Positions 7,946-15,393 of a stretch of DNA of 23,302 bases are shown one piece after another (positions within the stretch are counted from its first letter, which is position 1; every line of letters begins with the position of its first letter). The position numbers were made by a program, and so were the translations under genes. The notes below the pieces were generated by a model. That model did no database searches, was not told the origin of the DNA, and saw only the letters and a program-made list of their open reading frames with translations. Source of the stretch: CAZSNT01 sp964607765 (lineage in GTDB: Bacteria; Verrucomicrobiota; Lentisphaeria; Oligosphaerales; JABHEG01); NCBI GenBank assembly GCA_964607765.1, contig CAZSNT010000160.1, positions 1 to 23,302 of the forward strand, written 5' to 3'.

Positions 7946-8009
7946 GAGGAGTGCTTCAGGCTGGGATGGGGCTTTCGGGATGCGCGTCCGCGCGCTGCAG
8001 CGGCGGGAA

Positions 8010-9131
8010 TCAGGGCGCGTTCTTTCCCAGGTGCTTGAGGAAAAAGTTGACGATTTCCTGCACGGGAAAACCCGGGGCTTCCTCCCTCAGTCGTACGGTG
8101 CACTCGATTCCCAGCTCATCCATCTTCGCTTTGAGGACGCCGCCGAAAGCCGGGTGATGGATGTGTTGCCCACCGGTGCTGTTGGGCGGCAGCGGCTGGT
8201 TGCGCTGCGGGTAGTACAGGAAGATCGGGGGATCGTCCGCAGTGAGGTGATTGATGGGGGACGCCTCCTCGAACAGGGGATGGAACACGGGGTTGTTGAT
8301 GTCCTCCGCCTTCTCCATGCCGAAGAACGGGATGAGCGCGCCATCCACTGCGGTCGTGTCGAACAGTTCCTGAATGAACCGGGGATCGTAGGAGGTTTGG
8401 GCTGCGAATGGCGCGGCACAGCACAGCCGCGTTGACTGCCGGGCGATGGGATCGTCGCTGGCGGGGTCCGCGAGATCCTCGTGGAAGGCGAGCCACTGCG
8501 AGATGCCTGCGCCGGCCGACCCGCCCGTTGCGCCGATTCGTGCGGGGGCCACATTGTATTCGCGGGCGTGGTGTCGGATGAACTGGAGCGCGCGGGCGCA
8601 GTCGTGCATCTGCATGGGGAACGGTCCGACGTCTGATAGCCGGTAGTTCAGCGACGCCACGGCCAGGCCGGCTTCCAGCAGCGCGTCGAGCAGTTGCGGA
8701 TTGACCGCACGTTTGTCCCCGCCTCGGAATCCGCCGCCGTGAATGAAAAGCACGAGCGGCGCCGGCTCTGCGGAGTCCGCACGCCAGAAATCAAGCCGCT
8801 GTTTGGGGTGCGGCCCATAGGCGATGTCAGCACTGTCGGCTGGTCGGGTTGGCGGACGGCGGTTGCGTTGCTGTTTCATCCGCTGTTCACTCCGTTTCTT
8901 CCTGAATGCACGGTCTTCATCCGCGGAGATGAATCCGTCCGTGTTGCTGTCCACGCGGTCGAAGGCACGGCGCAGGTTCGGCGGCAGTTCGTCCTTGGTC
9001 AGGCGAGCGTCCCCGTTCCGGTCATGCCGTTTGATGAACTGCTGCGTTACATCCTGCTGTGCCAGGCCGGCGAATGCAAACAGGGACAGCATGCAGACGA
9101 GTCTCCGGGATCCAAGTCGTGCGGCTCTCAT
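8010..9131 (-). CDS. Secreted EF-hand / alpha-beta hydrolase esterase
   Basis: 373 aa with a signal peptide (residues 1 to about 24, ending AGLAQ). Two EF-hand loops follow: 37-48 (DRNGDARLTKDE) and 61-72 (DSNTDGFISADE). A basic linker (about 77-93) leads to an esterase of the BD-FAE/HSL-like type. The oxyanion motif HGGG is at 131-134 and the nucleophile is Ser205 in GGSAG. An acid candidate is Asp299/300 and a His candidate lies at 325-326 (HHPAFGG). Substrates of such enzymes are acyl or carbohydrate esters outside the cytoplasm. EF-hand plus hydrolase fusions are common in Planctomycetes and Verrucomicrobia. Its ATG overlaps the mutY stop (ATGA), so it is translationally coupled to a DNA-repair gene, an odd pairing. 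Confidence 0.88.
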   Translation of the reverse strand: MRAARLGSRRLVCMLSLFAFAGLAQQDVTQQFIKRHDRNGDARLTKDELPPNLRRAFDRVDSNTDGFISADEDRAFRKKRSEQRMKQQRNRRPPTRPADSADIAYGPHPKQRLDFWRADSAEPAPLVLFIHGGGFRGGDKRAVNPQLLDALLEAGLAVASLNYRLSDVGPFPMQMHDCARALQFIRHHAREYNVAPARIGATGGSAGAGISQWLAFHEDLADPASDDPIARQSTRLCCAAPFAAQTSYDPRFIQELFDTTAVDGALIPFFGMEKAEDINNPVFHPLFEEASPINHLTADDPPIFLYYPQRNQPLPPNSTGGQHIHHPAFGGVLKAKMDELGIECTVRLREEAPGFPVQEIVNFFLKHLGKNAP

Positions 9132-10225
9132 GGTGATTCTCCTGTCGGCTGTTTCTCCATCAGTCTGAAGAGCTTGTGGTTTGCCTGGGGGAATGGGTAC
9201 TTGTCCACTTCATCCGGCCGGATCCACTTGTGTGGTCGGGCATGGGGCAGCTTGAGGTCGCCGCCGGTTATCCGGCAGTCGAAGGCGGCGAGTGTGATGC
9301 GGAAATGGCTGTAAGCGTGTCGGACGGAGCCCAGGTTTCGTACGATCTTCACGTGCAGTCCGGTCTCCTCGAGGACTTCGCGTACAGCGGTCTGTTCGAG
9401 CGCCTCGTCCGGCTCCTGCTTGCCGCCGGGGAGTTCCCAGAGCCCCCCCAGCATCTTGCTGACCGGTCGTTTCGCTATGAGGAAGCGTCCGGCTTTCCAG
9501 ACTATGCCGACCGCGATGTGGTGATGCGGCACGGCCCGGGCGGGGGATTTGACGGGTAGTTGAGCGGTCAGTCCGCGCTCTAACGCCAGGCAGGACGCAC
9601 GGATCGGGCAGGCAGGGCAGTCCGGATCTCTCGGGCGACAGACCAGGGCTCCGAGTTCCATGACTGCCTGGTTGAACGCGGAGGGGTCGGTGCATGCGGC
9701 GATGGCGCCGCCGAGTCGCTTGCGTATGGCCGTTTTCATCTTGGCTGACCGCACATCGCTGCTGATGGCCCAGGCGCGAGCGAACACCCGCAGCACATTG
9801 CCGTCGACCGCGGCGCAACGCTCGCCGAACGCGATGCTGGCCACGGCGGCGGCCGTGTACTGCCCGATGCCGGGCAGGGCAAGGAGGTCCCGGACGGCTG
9901 TTGGCAATTGGCCGCCGTGACCCGTGACGAGGATCCGGGCCGCACGATGCAGGTTGCGTGCTCGGGAGTAGTACCCCAGCCCTTCCCAGCTCTTGAGCAC
10001 GGCCTCCAAGTCAGCTGCAGCCAGCGTTTCGACAGTGGGGAAACGCAGCATGAAGCGTTCGAAGTACGGCACGACCGTGACGACTTGCGTCTGTTGCAGC
10101 ATGATCTCGCTGATCCAGACACGGTAGGGCGACGGATTGTCGCGCCACGGGAGCTGTCGCTGCCGTTTCCCATACCATGCCAGCAACGGTGCGAGCCATG
10201 GTTCTGTGGAACTCTTGTTTGACAT
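9128..10225 (-). CDS. mutY: A/G-specific adenine DNA glycosylase with intact Nudix box
   Basis: 365 aa. The HhH-GPD glycosylase removes adenine paired with 8-oxoguanine. The motif SEIMLQQTQV carries the catalytic Glu40. The helix-hairpin-helix is LPGIGQYTAAAV (117-128) and the catalytic Asp141 is in VDGNVLRV. The 4Fe-4S ligands are Cys196, Cys203, Cys206 and Cys212 with the classical 6-2-5 spacing. The C-terminal domain (about 233-357) recognises oxoG. Here it also has a full Nudix consensus at 268-290 (G-x5-E-x7-REVLEETGL), which in E. coli MutY is lost. The ribosome site is weak (AGAAG). It is the first gene of a pair with the esterase. Confidence 0.96.
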   Translation of the reverse strand: MSNKSSTEPWLAPLLAWYGKRQRQLPWRDNPSPYRVWISEIMLQQTQVVTVVPYFERFMLRFPTVETLAAADLEAVLKSWEGLGYYSRARNLHRAARILVTGHGGQLPTAVRDLLALPGIGQYTAAAVASIAFGERCAAVDGNVLRVFARAWAISSDVRSAKMKTAIRKRLGGAIAACTDPSAFNQAVMELGALVCRPRDPDCPACPIRASCLALERGLTAQLPVKSPARAVPHHHIAVGIVWKAGRFLIAKRPVSKMLGGLWELPGGKQEPDEALEQTAVREVLEETGLHVKIVRNLGSVRHAYSHFRITLAAFDCRITGGDLKLPHARPHKWIRPDEVDKYPFPQANHKLFRLMEKQPTGESP

Positions 10226-10566
10226 TGGGTGTCTTCTGTCTTAGCAGGCCCGAAGGGCGCTACGGCCAATATCAGGCCGCGGTTTGGCCGTTTCAACAGC
10301 AGCGCGCGAGGCCGGTACCGGTGTCGGTTTGCGGACATCGTTGACTTCGGCGATGGCGCCGGTTACTCTAGTTCGTCCCCGTTGGGGACGTTTGTGGTGT
10401 CTGGCGCTGGTTTCCTGGGGGTGCACCCCAGGCTGTGATGTTCGTCCCCGTTGGGGACGTTTCTGGTGCCTGGCGCTGGTTTCCTGGGGGTGCACCCCAG
10501 GCTGTGATGTTCGTCCCCGTTGGGGACGTCTGTGTGGTGAATTCCTGGCTTGTAGGGGGCGTTCGC
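10226..10566. other. Divergent intergenic region between mutY and a lipoprotein gene
   Basis: 341 bases without a supported gene. The left part (10226-10370) shows no promoter I would call. The right part is taken up by the 69-bp repeat array, so the promoter of the lipoprotein gene must lie within or left of the repeats. Confidence 0.5.
10371..10530 (+). repeat. 69-bp tandem repeat made of two palindromes
   Basis: Two full units (10371-10439 and 10440-10508) differ at only two positions. The first 20 bases of a third copy start at 10509. Each unit contains hairpin A (CGTCCCC, loop GTT, GGGGACG) and hairpin B (CTGGGG, loop GTGCA, CCCCAG). Hairpin A is present three times and hairpin B twice. 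The array ends about 36 bases before the lipoprotein start. Because 69 is a multiple of three, several frames stay open across it and give spurious repetitive peptides. It may be a REP-like element or a structured leader. Confidence 0.9.
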
Positions 10567-11022
10567 ATGCGAGCACACACGCTGATCCTGACCGCGATCC
10601 TGAGTGTCGGCGCAGCAGGGCTGTTGTCGGGCTGTGCCAGCCCGGAGGCACGGATTCGGAAGAACGCCGAGCTGTTCGCCAGTTTCCCGCCTGCGGTACA
10701 GGAAACCGTGCGACAGGGGCGGGCTGATTTGGGGTTCTCCTCCGAGATGGTGCGGATGGCGCTGGGGCCGCCCGCTCGCGTGTACAAACGCCGGACTGCC
10801 GCGGGGGAGAAGATGATCTGGGCGTATGTACAGGTTTACTGGACTCGCGAGCGGGCGCCGTCTCCGCGATGGGTTCGGATCCGTGACGCGGACGGTGACA
10901 GCCGGTACGTCGAAGTGGTTGACAACTGGCACTGGCGTGCCGACAAGGAGCACGAGTATGAGCGGCTTCGTGTGGAGTTTGAGGATGACCGGGTTACGGC
11001 GATCGAGACTGTCGAGCGCTAA
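10567..11022 (+). CDS. Lipoprotein, weakly BamE/SmpA-like
   Basis: 151 aa. Residues 1-22 are a lipoprotein signal ending in LLSG|C, with Cys23 lipidated. The start at 10567 has AGGGGG eight bases upstream; the open frame before it is the translated repeat array. The segment DLGFSSEMVRMALGPPARVYKRRT (about 54-77) recalls the start of the SmpA/BamE fold (hydrophobic helix, LGxP, then beta strands). The remainder is charged with Trp/Tyr-rich strands (WAYVQVYW). It is probably an envelope protein. It overlaps the following secreted-protein gene by 38 bases, so the two are likely coupled. Confidence 0.8.
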   Translation: MRAHTLILTAILSVGAAGLLSGCASPEARIRKNAELFASFPPAVQETVRQGRADLGFSSEMVRMALGPPARVYKRRTAAGEKMIWAYVQVYWTRERAPSPRWVRIRDADGDSRYVEVVDNWHWRADKEHEYERLRVEFEDDRVTAIETVER

Positions 11023-12289
11023 GTTCGGCGCTGTGGTCCGGGGGGTGGCGCTCGCAGCGGTGTTCTGTTCCGTTCACAGTCAGGCCGAGCTGTACATGGT
11101 GTGGACCGACAGGGTCGAGCTGTACCGGAACAACAAGATAGCGGCCGCTCTTCTGAAAGGCACGGTTGTTGAGGCCAGGACCGATCCGGAGGACGCGGCG
11201 TGGCTGCAGATTAAGTCGCGCACGGGCAACGTCTACGGCGGCCGGCGCGAGTTCTTCCGCACCGAACAGGAACTGACGGCCTGGTGCGAGCAGCGCACGC
11301 GTGATCACGATCGCCGTCTCAAGGCGATGGATGCGCGGATTGCGGAGCGGGCTGGTCGGATGCTGGAATTCGAGGCCTTCAAGCTCCAGGTCGAGCGCGA
11401 CAGTGTGATCTACTTCGAGATTCCTGCTCGAGGCGCGCCGGCGGGGGACGCGGCGACTCAGGAGCCGCAACGTGTGCGCAAGCTGTCGACGAACGAGCGG
11501 AAGAAGTACCTGACGTTGGCGAAGCGCGAGCTGGACGGTCTGGAGGACAGATTTGGCGATCTGCGCAAGGGCCGGCTCTCCGAGTGCCTGGAGGCCGAGG
11601 ATGCGAAGGTTCTGCAGGCCTATTACAGAGCCCGCTTCTCGCGTTTCGGCAAGGCGCCGGACCACTACCTGTGGAGCGCTTACATTGTGACGGGCAAGAC
11701 GGCCCCCGTTTTCGTGGCCCGGAAGTGGAAGGGCGAGTTAGCGCACAACACGGTGGTGGCGGGCAAGGTCAATGCGAAGGACGGCACGTGGCTGGACGTG
11801 ATTCACGACGGGTTGCGTTACAACAGCGCGCTGAAAGACTACACCAGTCAGCTGGACTGGGGGCGGAAGCTGGCGGCCGACCAGGCGCGCTTGAGCAACG
11901 AGATTCTGCGTTTGGAGTTGGCGATTGCCTCGGTGGAGAAGCAGAAGGAGCTGCACCGGGCGTTCATTGACGAGCTTTCGTACGACCTGAAGCGCAGGGG
12001 CAGCTTCATCCCTTACGTGGGCAGGGGCGCGCCCGTGGTCAAGATAGATTCATACGTCATCAATGTGCCGCCGGGCTCGACGCAGGTTCTGGACCGGAAC
12101 AAGGCGAAGTCGCTTGTCCGTGGCTGGGAGAAGGAGTTGGAAGATCTGCGCAAGACCGAGGAGAAACGCAGGGACTCACTGGAGCGTCGTCAGCAGGATC
12201 TGACCAAGCTGCGGGTTGCCTATGAGCAGGGGACGAAGCACTGCAACACCATTCTGGCCAAGGCTCTGCCCGTCCTTGCCGAGCAGTAG
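10985..12289 (+). CDS. Secreted protein with two SH3-like and coiled-coil modules
   Basis: 434 aa from the ATG at 10985. A signal peptide is likely: basic RRSRLSSAK, hydrophobic AVVRGVALAAVFC, cleavage after HSQA at about 34. An SH3-like domain spans about 43-90 (VELYRNNK, then LLKGTVVEA and TDPEDAAWLQI). A charged helical stretch follows at about 96-138. A second SH3-like stretch lies at about 239-289 (PVFVARKWKGELAHNTVVAG, then DGTWLDVI). Long coiled-coil segments follow at about 293-335 and 375-418. It overlaps the lipoprotein gene by 38 bases. The frame is open upstream of 10985, but that part overlaps the lipoprotein gene and lacks signal character. Bacterial SH3-like domains often bind cell-wall or protein ligands. 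The specific function is unknown. Confidence 0.75.
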   Translation: MTGLRRSRLSSAKFGAVVRGVALAAVFCSVHSQAELYMVWTDRVELYRNNKIAAALLKGTVVEARTDPEDAAWLQIKSRTGNVYGGRREFFRTEQELTAWCEQRTRDHDRRLKAMDARIAERAGRMLEFEAFKLQVERDSVIYFEIPARGAPAGDAATQEPQRVRKLSTNERKKYLTLAKRELDGLEDRFGDLRKGRLSECLEAEDAKVLQAYYRARFSRFGKAPDHYLWSAYIVTGKTAPVFVARKWKGELAHNTVVAGKVNAKDGTWLDVIHDGLRYNSALKDYTSQLDWGRKLAADQARLSNEILRLELAIASVEKQKELHRAFIDELSYDLKRRGSFIPYVGRGAPVVKIDSYVINVPPGSTQVLDRNKAKSLVRGWEKELEDLRKTEEKRRDSLERRQQDLTKLRVAYEQGTKHCNTILAKALPVLAEQ

Positions 12290-12321
12290 ATCGGGGGTGT
12301 CCGCGGGGAAGTGGCTCCGCC

Positions 12322-12444
12322 TCATTCCTTGATCTTCTTCCCCTTGCAGAGGCGGTCCTTTTTCTTGGCGACAGCGCCGCATTTCTTGCAGCGGTAGCGG
12401 CCCGGTTTGGCCTTTGCTTCGGACTTGCCTTTCAAGCATCCCAT
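12322..12444 (-). CDS. 40-residue Cys/Lys-rich zinc-ribbon-like protein
   Basis: A micro-gene of 40 codons plus TGA. The product begins MGCLKGK. It has a CxxC knuckle at 19-22 (YRCKKCGAVAKKK) and a further Cys33 in RLCKGKKIK. With Cys3 there are four cysteines, enough for one zinc site. Thirteen of 40 residues are Lys. The core YRCKKCG...KKK...LCK...KIK looks like small stand-alone zinc-ribbon proteins known from several bacterial phyla. That comparison is from memory, not a search. AAAGGAG lies about 12 bases before the start. It is convergent with the SH3-like gene (32-bp gap) and divergent from folB. Nucleic-acid binding is possible given the charge, but not shown. Confidence 0.65.
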   Translation of the reverse strand: MGCLKGKSEAKAKPGRYRCKKCGAVAKKKDRLCKGKKIKE

Positions 12445-12579
12445 GGGAGTGGTCGGCTCCTTTGATGACAATATTCAGTGTTCGGATTGCCTCTGTTATC
12501 GAGTGTTTGACCCGCACGCCGGCGTCAGGTTCGTGCAGTCCGGGCGTTTTGCAGCCAATAGTGATGGGAGTACTGCCTC

Positions 12580-12945
12580 GTGTTGGACCAAATCCATATC
12601 CGCGAGCTTCGGACTTGCTGCATCATCGGCGTCAATCCGGGCGAGCGTGTTAACAAGCAGGACGTGATCATCGACCTGACGCTATGGGCCGACCTGCGGC
12701 AAGCTGCGTTCTCGGACTCTCTGACTGATACGGTGGACTACTCGGCGATCGAGACGGCGGTGGTTGATATGGTCGCGGGCTCGGAGTTTTTCCTGGTCGA
12801 GCGCCTGGCTCAGTGCATCGCCGATCTCTGCCTGGAGCGTCCATTCGTACAGCGTGTGCGTGTTCTGGTCGAGAAGCCCGGCGCTCTGCGTTCTGCGCGG
12901 ACCGTGGGCATCGAACTTGTGCGGGAGGCGGCCGGCGACGACTGA
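12580..12945 (+). CDS. folB: Dihydroneopterin aldolase
   Basis: 121 aa, the normal size. It converts dihydroneopterin to 6-hydroxymethyl-dihydropterin plus glycolaldehyde in folate synthesis. The N-terminus LDQIHIRELRTCCIIGVNPGER matches the family. The active-site residues are in place: Glu22 (PGERVNKQ), Tyr54 (VDYSAI), Glu74 (LVERLA) and Lys99 (VEKPGAL). The start is GTG at 12580 with GGGAG nine bases before it. No other folate gene is adjacent, so it appears to be a single-gene unit. Confidence 0.93.
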   Translation: MLDQIHIRELRTCCIIGVNPGERVNKQDVIIDLTLWADLRQAAFSDSLTDTVDYSAIETAVVDMVAGSEFFLVERLAQCIADLCLERPFVQRVRVLVEKPGALRSARTVGIELVREAAGDD

Positions 12946-13042
12946 GGGGCGCAATTCCCCACCGATGGCATAGCCGTCCCACGGATGCGGACTGAGGTCT
13001 GGTCGTCTGCGGGGCTGATCTCAATGCCGTTCGGCTCAGGGC

Positions 13043-13056
13043 CGACCGTACGGTCG
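13043..13056. other. 14-bp perfect palindrome between convergent genes
   Basis: CGACCGTACGGTCG is fully self-complementary and lies seven bases before the stop of the convergent Gfo/Idh/MocA gene. It could be a dyad binding site. With no loop it is a poor terminator hairpin. Chance cannot be excluded in GC-rich DNA. Confidence 0.4.
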
Positions 13057-13062
13057 TGTCCC

Positions 13063-14067
13063 TCACCGCGGACCGATATCGCTGCCGTAGATCATGAGCA
13101 CGAGTTCGGTGGCCTTCCGGGCGGACTCGCCGGTGATGGCAGGGGGTCGGTCCTGCCGAACGGCTTCCACGAAATCCGTGATGACGGCCTCGTGGCCGGC
13201 CGTGTCGGACACTGCTGCATTGGCCGCGCCGCTGTGCACGGTCATTGCTTCGGCCTGACTGGGATTGGGAATGTCGGGCACGGCCCAGGTAGTGATCTCG
13301 TCGTTGACCATGACAACGGTCCCGTTCTCGGCGTGGATCTCCAGCTTGGCCGGGAAGCCCGGGGCACAGGCGGTGGACGCGATGACCGTGCCCACCATGC
13401 CGTCGGCGTATCTGAGGATTGCTGCACCGTGGTCTTCGGCTTCGATATCGTGTGCGGCGGTTGCGAGGGCGCTGGCAACGGTCTGCGGCAGACCGAAAAA
13501 CCAGGTGTAGATGTCGATGTTGTGTGCTGCCTGCTGCATGAACGGGCCGCCGTCCATGGCCGCCGTGCCGCGGTAAGGGGCGCTGTCGTAGTAGGCTTGA
13601 TCGCGGAAGAACTTGACGGTGAGATCGGCGGCATAGACGCGGCCGAGCAGCCGTCGGTCGAGGACGCCTTTCATCACGATGTTGTCAGGGCTCATGCGGC
13701 GCTGGAACACGACCCCGAGCTTGACACTGTTGCGTGTGCAGGCGCCGATGGCCGCATCCATGGCCGCTGTGGTGACATCCAGCACCTTTTCGGTGAGCAC
13801 GTGTTTCCCCAGCCGCGCGGCAGCGACAATGTCTCTGTGATGGGCTCCGTTCGGCGTGGCCACGATGACGCCGTCGAAATCAGTGTCGAGCTCTTCCAGG
13901 CTGGGCGCGGCGGCGATGCTCCGGGCATCTGCGAGCGGGGCAGGGCGCCTGCCGCTGCGAGACACGATGCCAACAACCCGCATGCCCGGCAGCTTGCCGA
14001 CGAGACTTGCGTACGTTCCCGCCATGTTCCCGCTGCCGACGATGGCAAATCTGAACTCGTCACCCAT
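13063..14067 (-). CDS. Gfo/Idh/MocA family NAD(P)-dependent oxidoreductase (first copy)
   Basis: 334 aa. The Rossmann fold starts at FRFAIVGSGNMAGTYA (glycines 11, 13). VIVATPNGAHH (about 68-77) and the LTEK motif (Glu93, Lys94) follow. The C-terminal half has DGGPFMQQAAHNIDIYTWFFG (about 172-192), with His182 as the likely catalytic His. Such enzymes oxidise or reduce sugars, inositols or sugar derivatives. The substrate cannot be read from sequence. Start 14067 has GGAAGG at about nine bases. The frame upstream runs through the terminator hairpin and is not coding. It is separated from the second homologue by that terminator, so it probably has its own promoter. Confidence 0.92.
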   Translation of the reverse strand: MGDEFRFAIVGSGNMAGTYASLVGKLPGMRVVGIVSRSGRRPAPLADARSIAAAPSLEELDTDFDGVIVATPNGAHHRDIVAAARLGKHVLTEKVLDVTTAAMDAAIGACTRNSVKLGVVFQRRMSPDNIVMKGVLDRRLLGRVYAADLTVKFFRDQAYYDSAPYRGTAAMDGGPFMQQAAHNIDIYTWFFGLPQTVASALATAAHDIEAEDHGAAILRYADGMVGTVIASTACAPGFPAKLEIHAENGTVVMVNDEITTWAVPDIPNPSQAEAMTVHSGAANAAVSDTAGHEAVITDFVEAVRQDRPPAITGESARKATELVLMIYGSDIGPR

Positions 14068-14097
14068 GGTGTTCGACCTTCCGCGCCGGAGTGATGG

Positions 14098-14137
14098 AAA
14101 AGAACAGCGCCGGCCTCCGAGGTGACCGGCGCTGTTC
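14098..14137 (-). terminator. Rho-independent terminator of the upstream Gfo/Idh/MocA gene
   Basis: A perfect 12-bp inverted repeat (14102-14113 with 14126-14137) has a 12-base loop. Read on the minus strand, the stem is followed by TTTT. It sits 29 bases after the stop of the 14166-15221 gene and ends transcription from it before the next gene of the same strand. Confidence 0.8.
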
Positions 14138-14165
14138 ACTGGTTACGTGTTGCGTGGGGCCGCGC

Positions 14166-15221
14166 TCAGTCCTCGACCGCCACGAGGGCGCCGGTCTCCG
14201 CGCTCTGCAGACAGGCGAGCACGATGGCGAGGGCACGGTAGCCTTCCATACCATCGATTTCCGGATCGTAGTCGTTGACCAGGGCGTCGAGGAACAGATC
14301 CGGGATGCCGCTGCGGACCTGGACTTCGTTGGTGGCGATCGCGCCGACCTTGTAGAGGGCTTCCTGCCCGTCGGCGAGCTGCACTTCCACGGGGTAGTCC
14401 GGGTTGGCGCCGATGGTCATCATGCCGTCTTCACCGTAGATCACGGTGATATTGTCTTCGGGGCCGTTGTAGGTCCAACTGGCTGTCAGCTGCCCCACGG
14501 CGCCGGATTCCATCTTGAGGATGCACACGGCGTTATCGTCGACCGTGATGGGCTTGCCCTTCTCGTTCTTCTTGGACAGGGTCTCGACGAACGCGCCGGC
14601 CTGCGCCACTTCGTCGCTGAGCAGCCAGCGGATCAGGTCCGCTTTGTGCACGCCCAAGTCACCCATGCTTCCCACGAAAGCCTCGCTCTTTTTGAAGAAC
14701 CACGTGTGCGGGCCCTGGTCCTGGCTCCAGCCCTCCGGGCCGCAGTGACCGAAAGAGGTGCGGAACGAGAGCACTTTGCCGATGACGCCCGCGTCGAGCA
14801 GCTGCTTGGCCTTGATGTGGGGGGACATGAGGCGCTGGTTGTGCCCGATCATGAGCTTCTTGCCGGTCTTCTTGGCCGTCTCGATCATCTTGGCCGCGTC
14901 TTTCAGTGACGTGGCCATGGGCTTCTCGCACAGCACGTGCTTGCCTGCCTTGAGCGCGGCAATGCTCAGGGGGGCGTGGTAGCGGTTCGGTGTGGCCACG
15001 ACGACGGCGTCGATCTTCTTGTCCTTGAGGATGGCCTCAGCGCTGTCGGCAACCTTCGCTCCGTACTCGTCGGCCAGATCCTCGGCACGCTCCGTAATGG
15101 GGTCGTAGACTGCGACGATTTCCGCATGGGGGTTGGTGAAAAGCTCCGGCGCGTGGCGGTAGATGGCAATGCTGCCAGCTCCCAGCAGACCGAACTTGAA
15201 CGTGGACTTCTTGCGGGCCAT
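14166..15221 (-). CDS. Gfo/Idh/MocA family NAD(P)-dependent oxidoreductase (second copy)
   Basis: 351 aa. The nucleotide-binding motif is FKFGLLGAGSIAIYRH (glycines 14, 16). VVVATPNRYHA and the canonical CEKPMAT (Glu99, Lys100, Pro101) follow. GDLGVHKADLIRWLL (about 187-201) carries His192. Start 15221 is preceded by an ideal AAGGAGG nine bases away. The open frame upstream of it covers the heptamer repeat and non-coding leader. It has little sequence similarity to the neighbouring homologue beyond the family motifs, so it is not a recent duplicate. A terminator follows it. It probably acts on a sugar or inositol derivative. Confidence 0.93.
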   Translation of the reverse strand: MARKKSTFKFGLLGAGSIAIYRHAPELFTNPHAEIVAVYDPITERAEDLADEYGAKVADSAEAILKDKKIDAVVVATPNRYHAPLSIAALKAGKHVLCEKPMATSLKDAAKMIETAKKTGKKLMIGHNQRLMSPHIKAKQLLDAGVIGKVLSFRTSFGHCGPEGWSQDQGPHTWFFKKSEAFVGSMGDLGVHKADLIRWLLSDEVAQAGAFVETLSKKNEKGKPITVDDNAVCILKMESGAVGQLTASWTYNGPEDNITVIYGEDGMMTIGANPDYPVEVQLADGQEALYKVGAIATNEVQVRSGIPDLFLDALVNDYDPEIDGMEGYRALAIVLACLQSAETGALVAVED

Positions 15222-15297
15222 TCCGGAATCCTCCTTGTGGTACGTGACGCGCGCGCGGTTCTCTCTCTCTGACTGTACGAGCCACACGAAAGGTAAT

Positions 15298-15325
15298 AGG
15301 ATAACGACGCCGCAGTGGATTGCAA
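15298..15325 (-). promoter_or_regulatory. Weak promoter candidate for the second Gfo/Idh/MocA gene
   Basis: On the minus strand, TTGCAA (15320-15325) and TATCCT (15298-15303) are separated by 16 bases, each matching consensus at 4/6. A (GA)n run lies between it and the gene (15261-15270 on the plus strand reads CT repeats). Confidence 0.3.
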
Positions 15326-15346
15326 CTCCGGGAGTGCAGTGCAGGC

Positions 15347-15374
15347 TGGACTTTGCGGGGGTGCTCAGTATACT
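15347..15374 (+). promoter_or_regulatory. Candidate sigma70-type promoter of the aminotransferase operon
   Basis: TGGACT (15347-15352) and TATACT (15369-15374) are separated by 16 bases and match consensus at 4/6 and 5/6. The predicted transcript start is just left of the heptamer repeat, giving a leader of roughly 30 bases before the ATG at 15413. Confidence 0.45.
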
Positions 15375-15393
15375 TGAGGGCTGGTTCCGTGAT

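Noticed and set aside
10371..10530. Possible CRISPR array (20-bp repeats at regular 69-bp spacing)
   Set aside because: The 49-bp stretch between repeats is nearly identical in both units, so there are no variable spacers. No cas genes are present.
10363..10953. Long minus-strand and plus-strand frames across the 69-bp repeat (repetitive Pro/Gly/Arg peptides)
   Set aside because: The unit length is a multiple of three, which keeps frames open. The peptides have no ribosome sites and overlap the lipoprotein gene.
12946..12970. Terminator after folB (GGGG and CCCC pairing around 12953)
   Set aside because: The stem is only four to five base pairs and no T-run follows.
12985..14094. 369-codon plus-strand frame opposite the first Gfo/Idh/MocA gene
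   Set aside because: The minus frame has clear Rossmann and catalytic motifs. The plus frame has Gly/His/Asp-rich composition typical of an antisense shadow.
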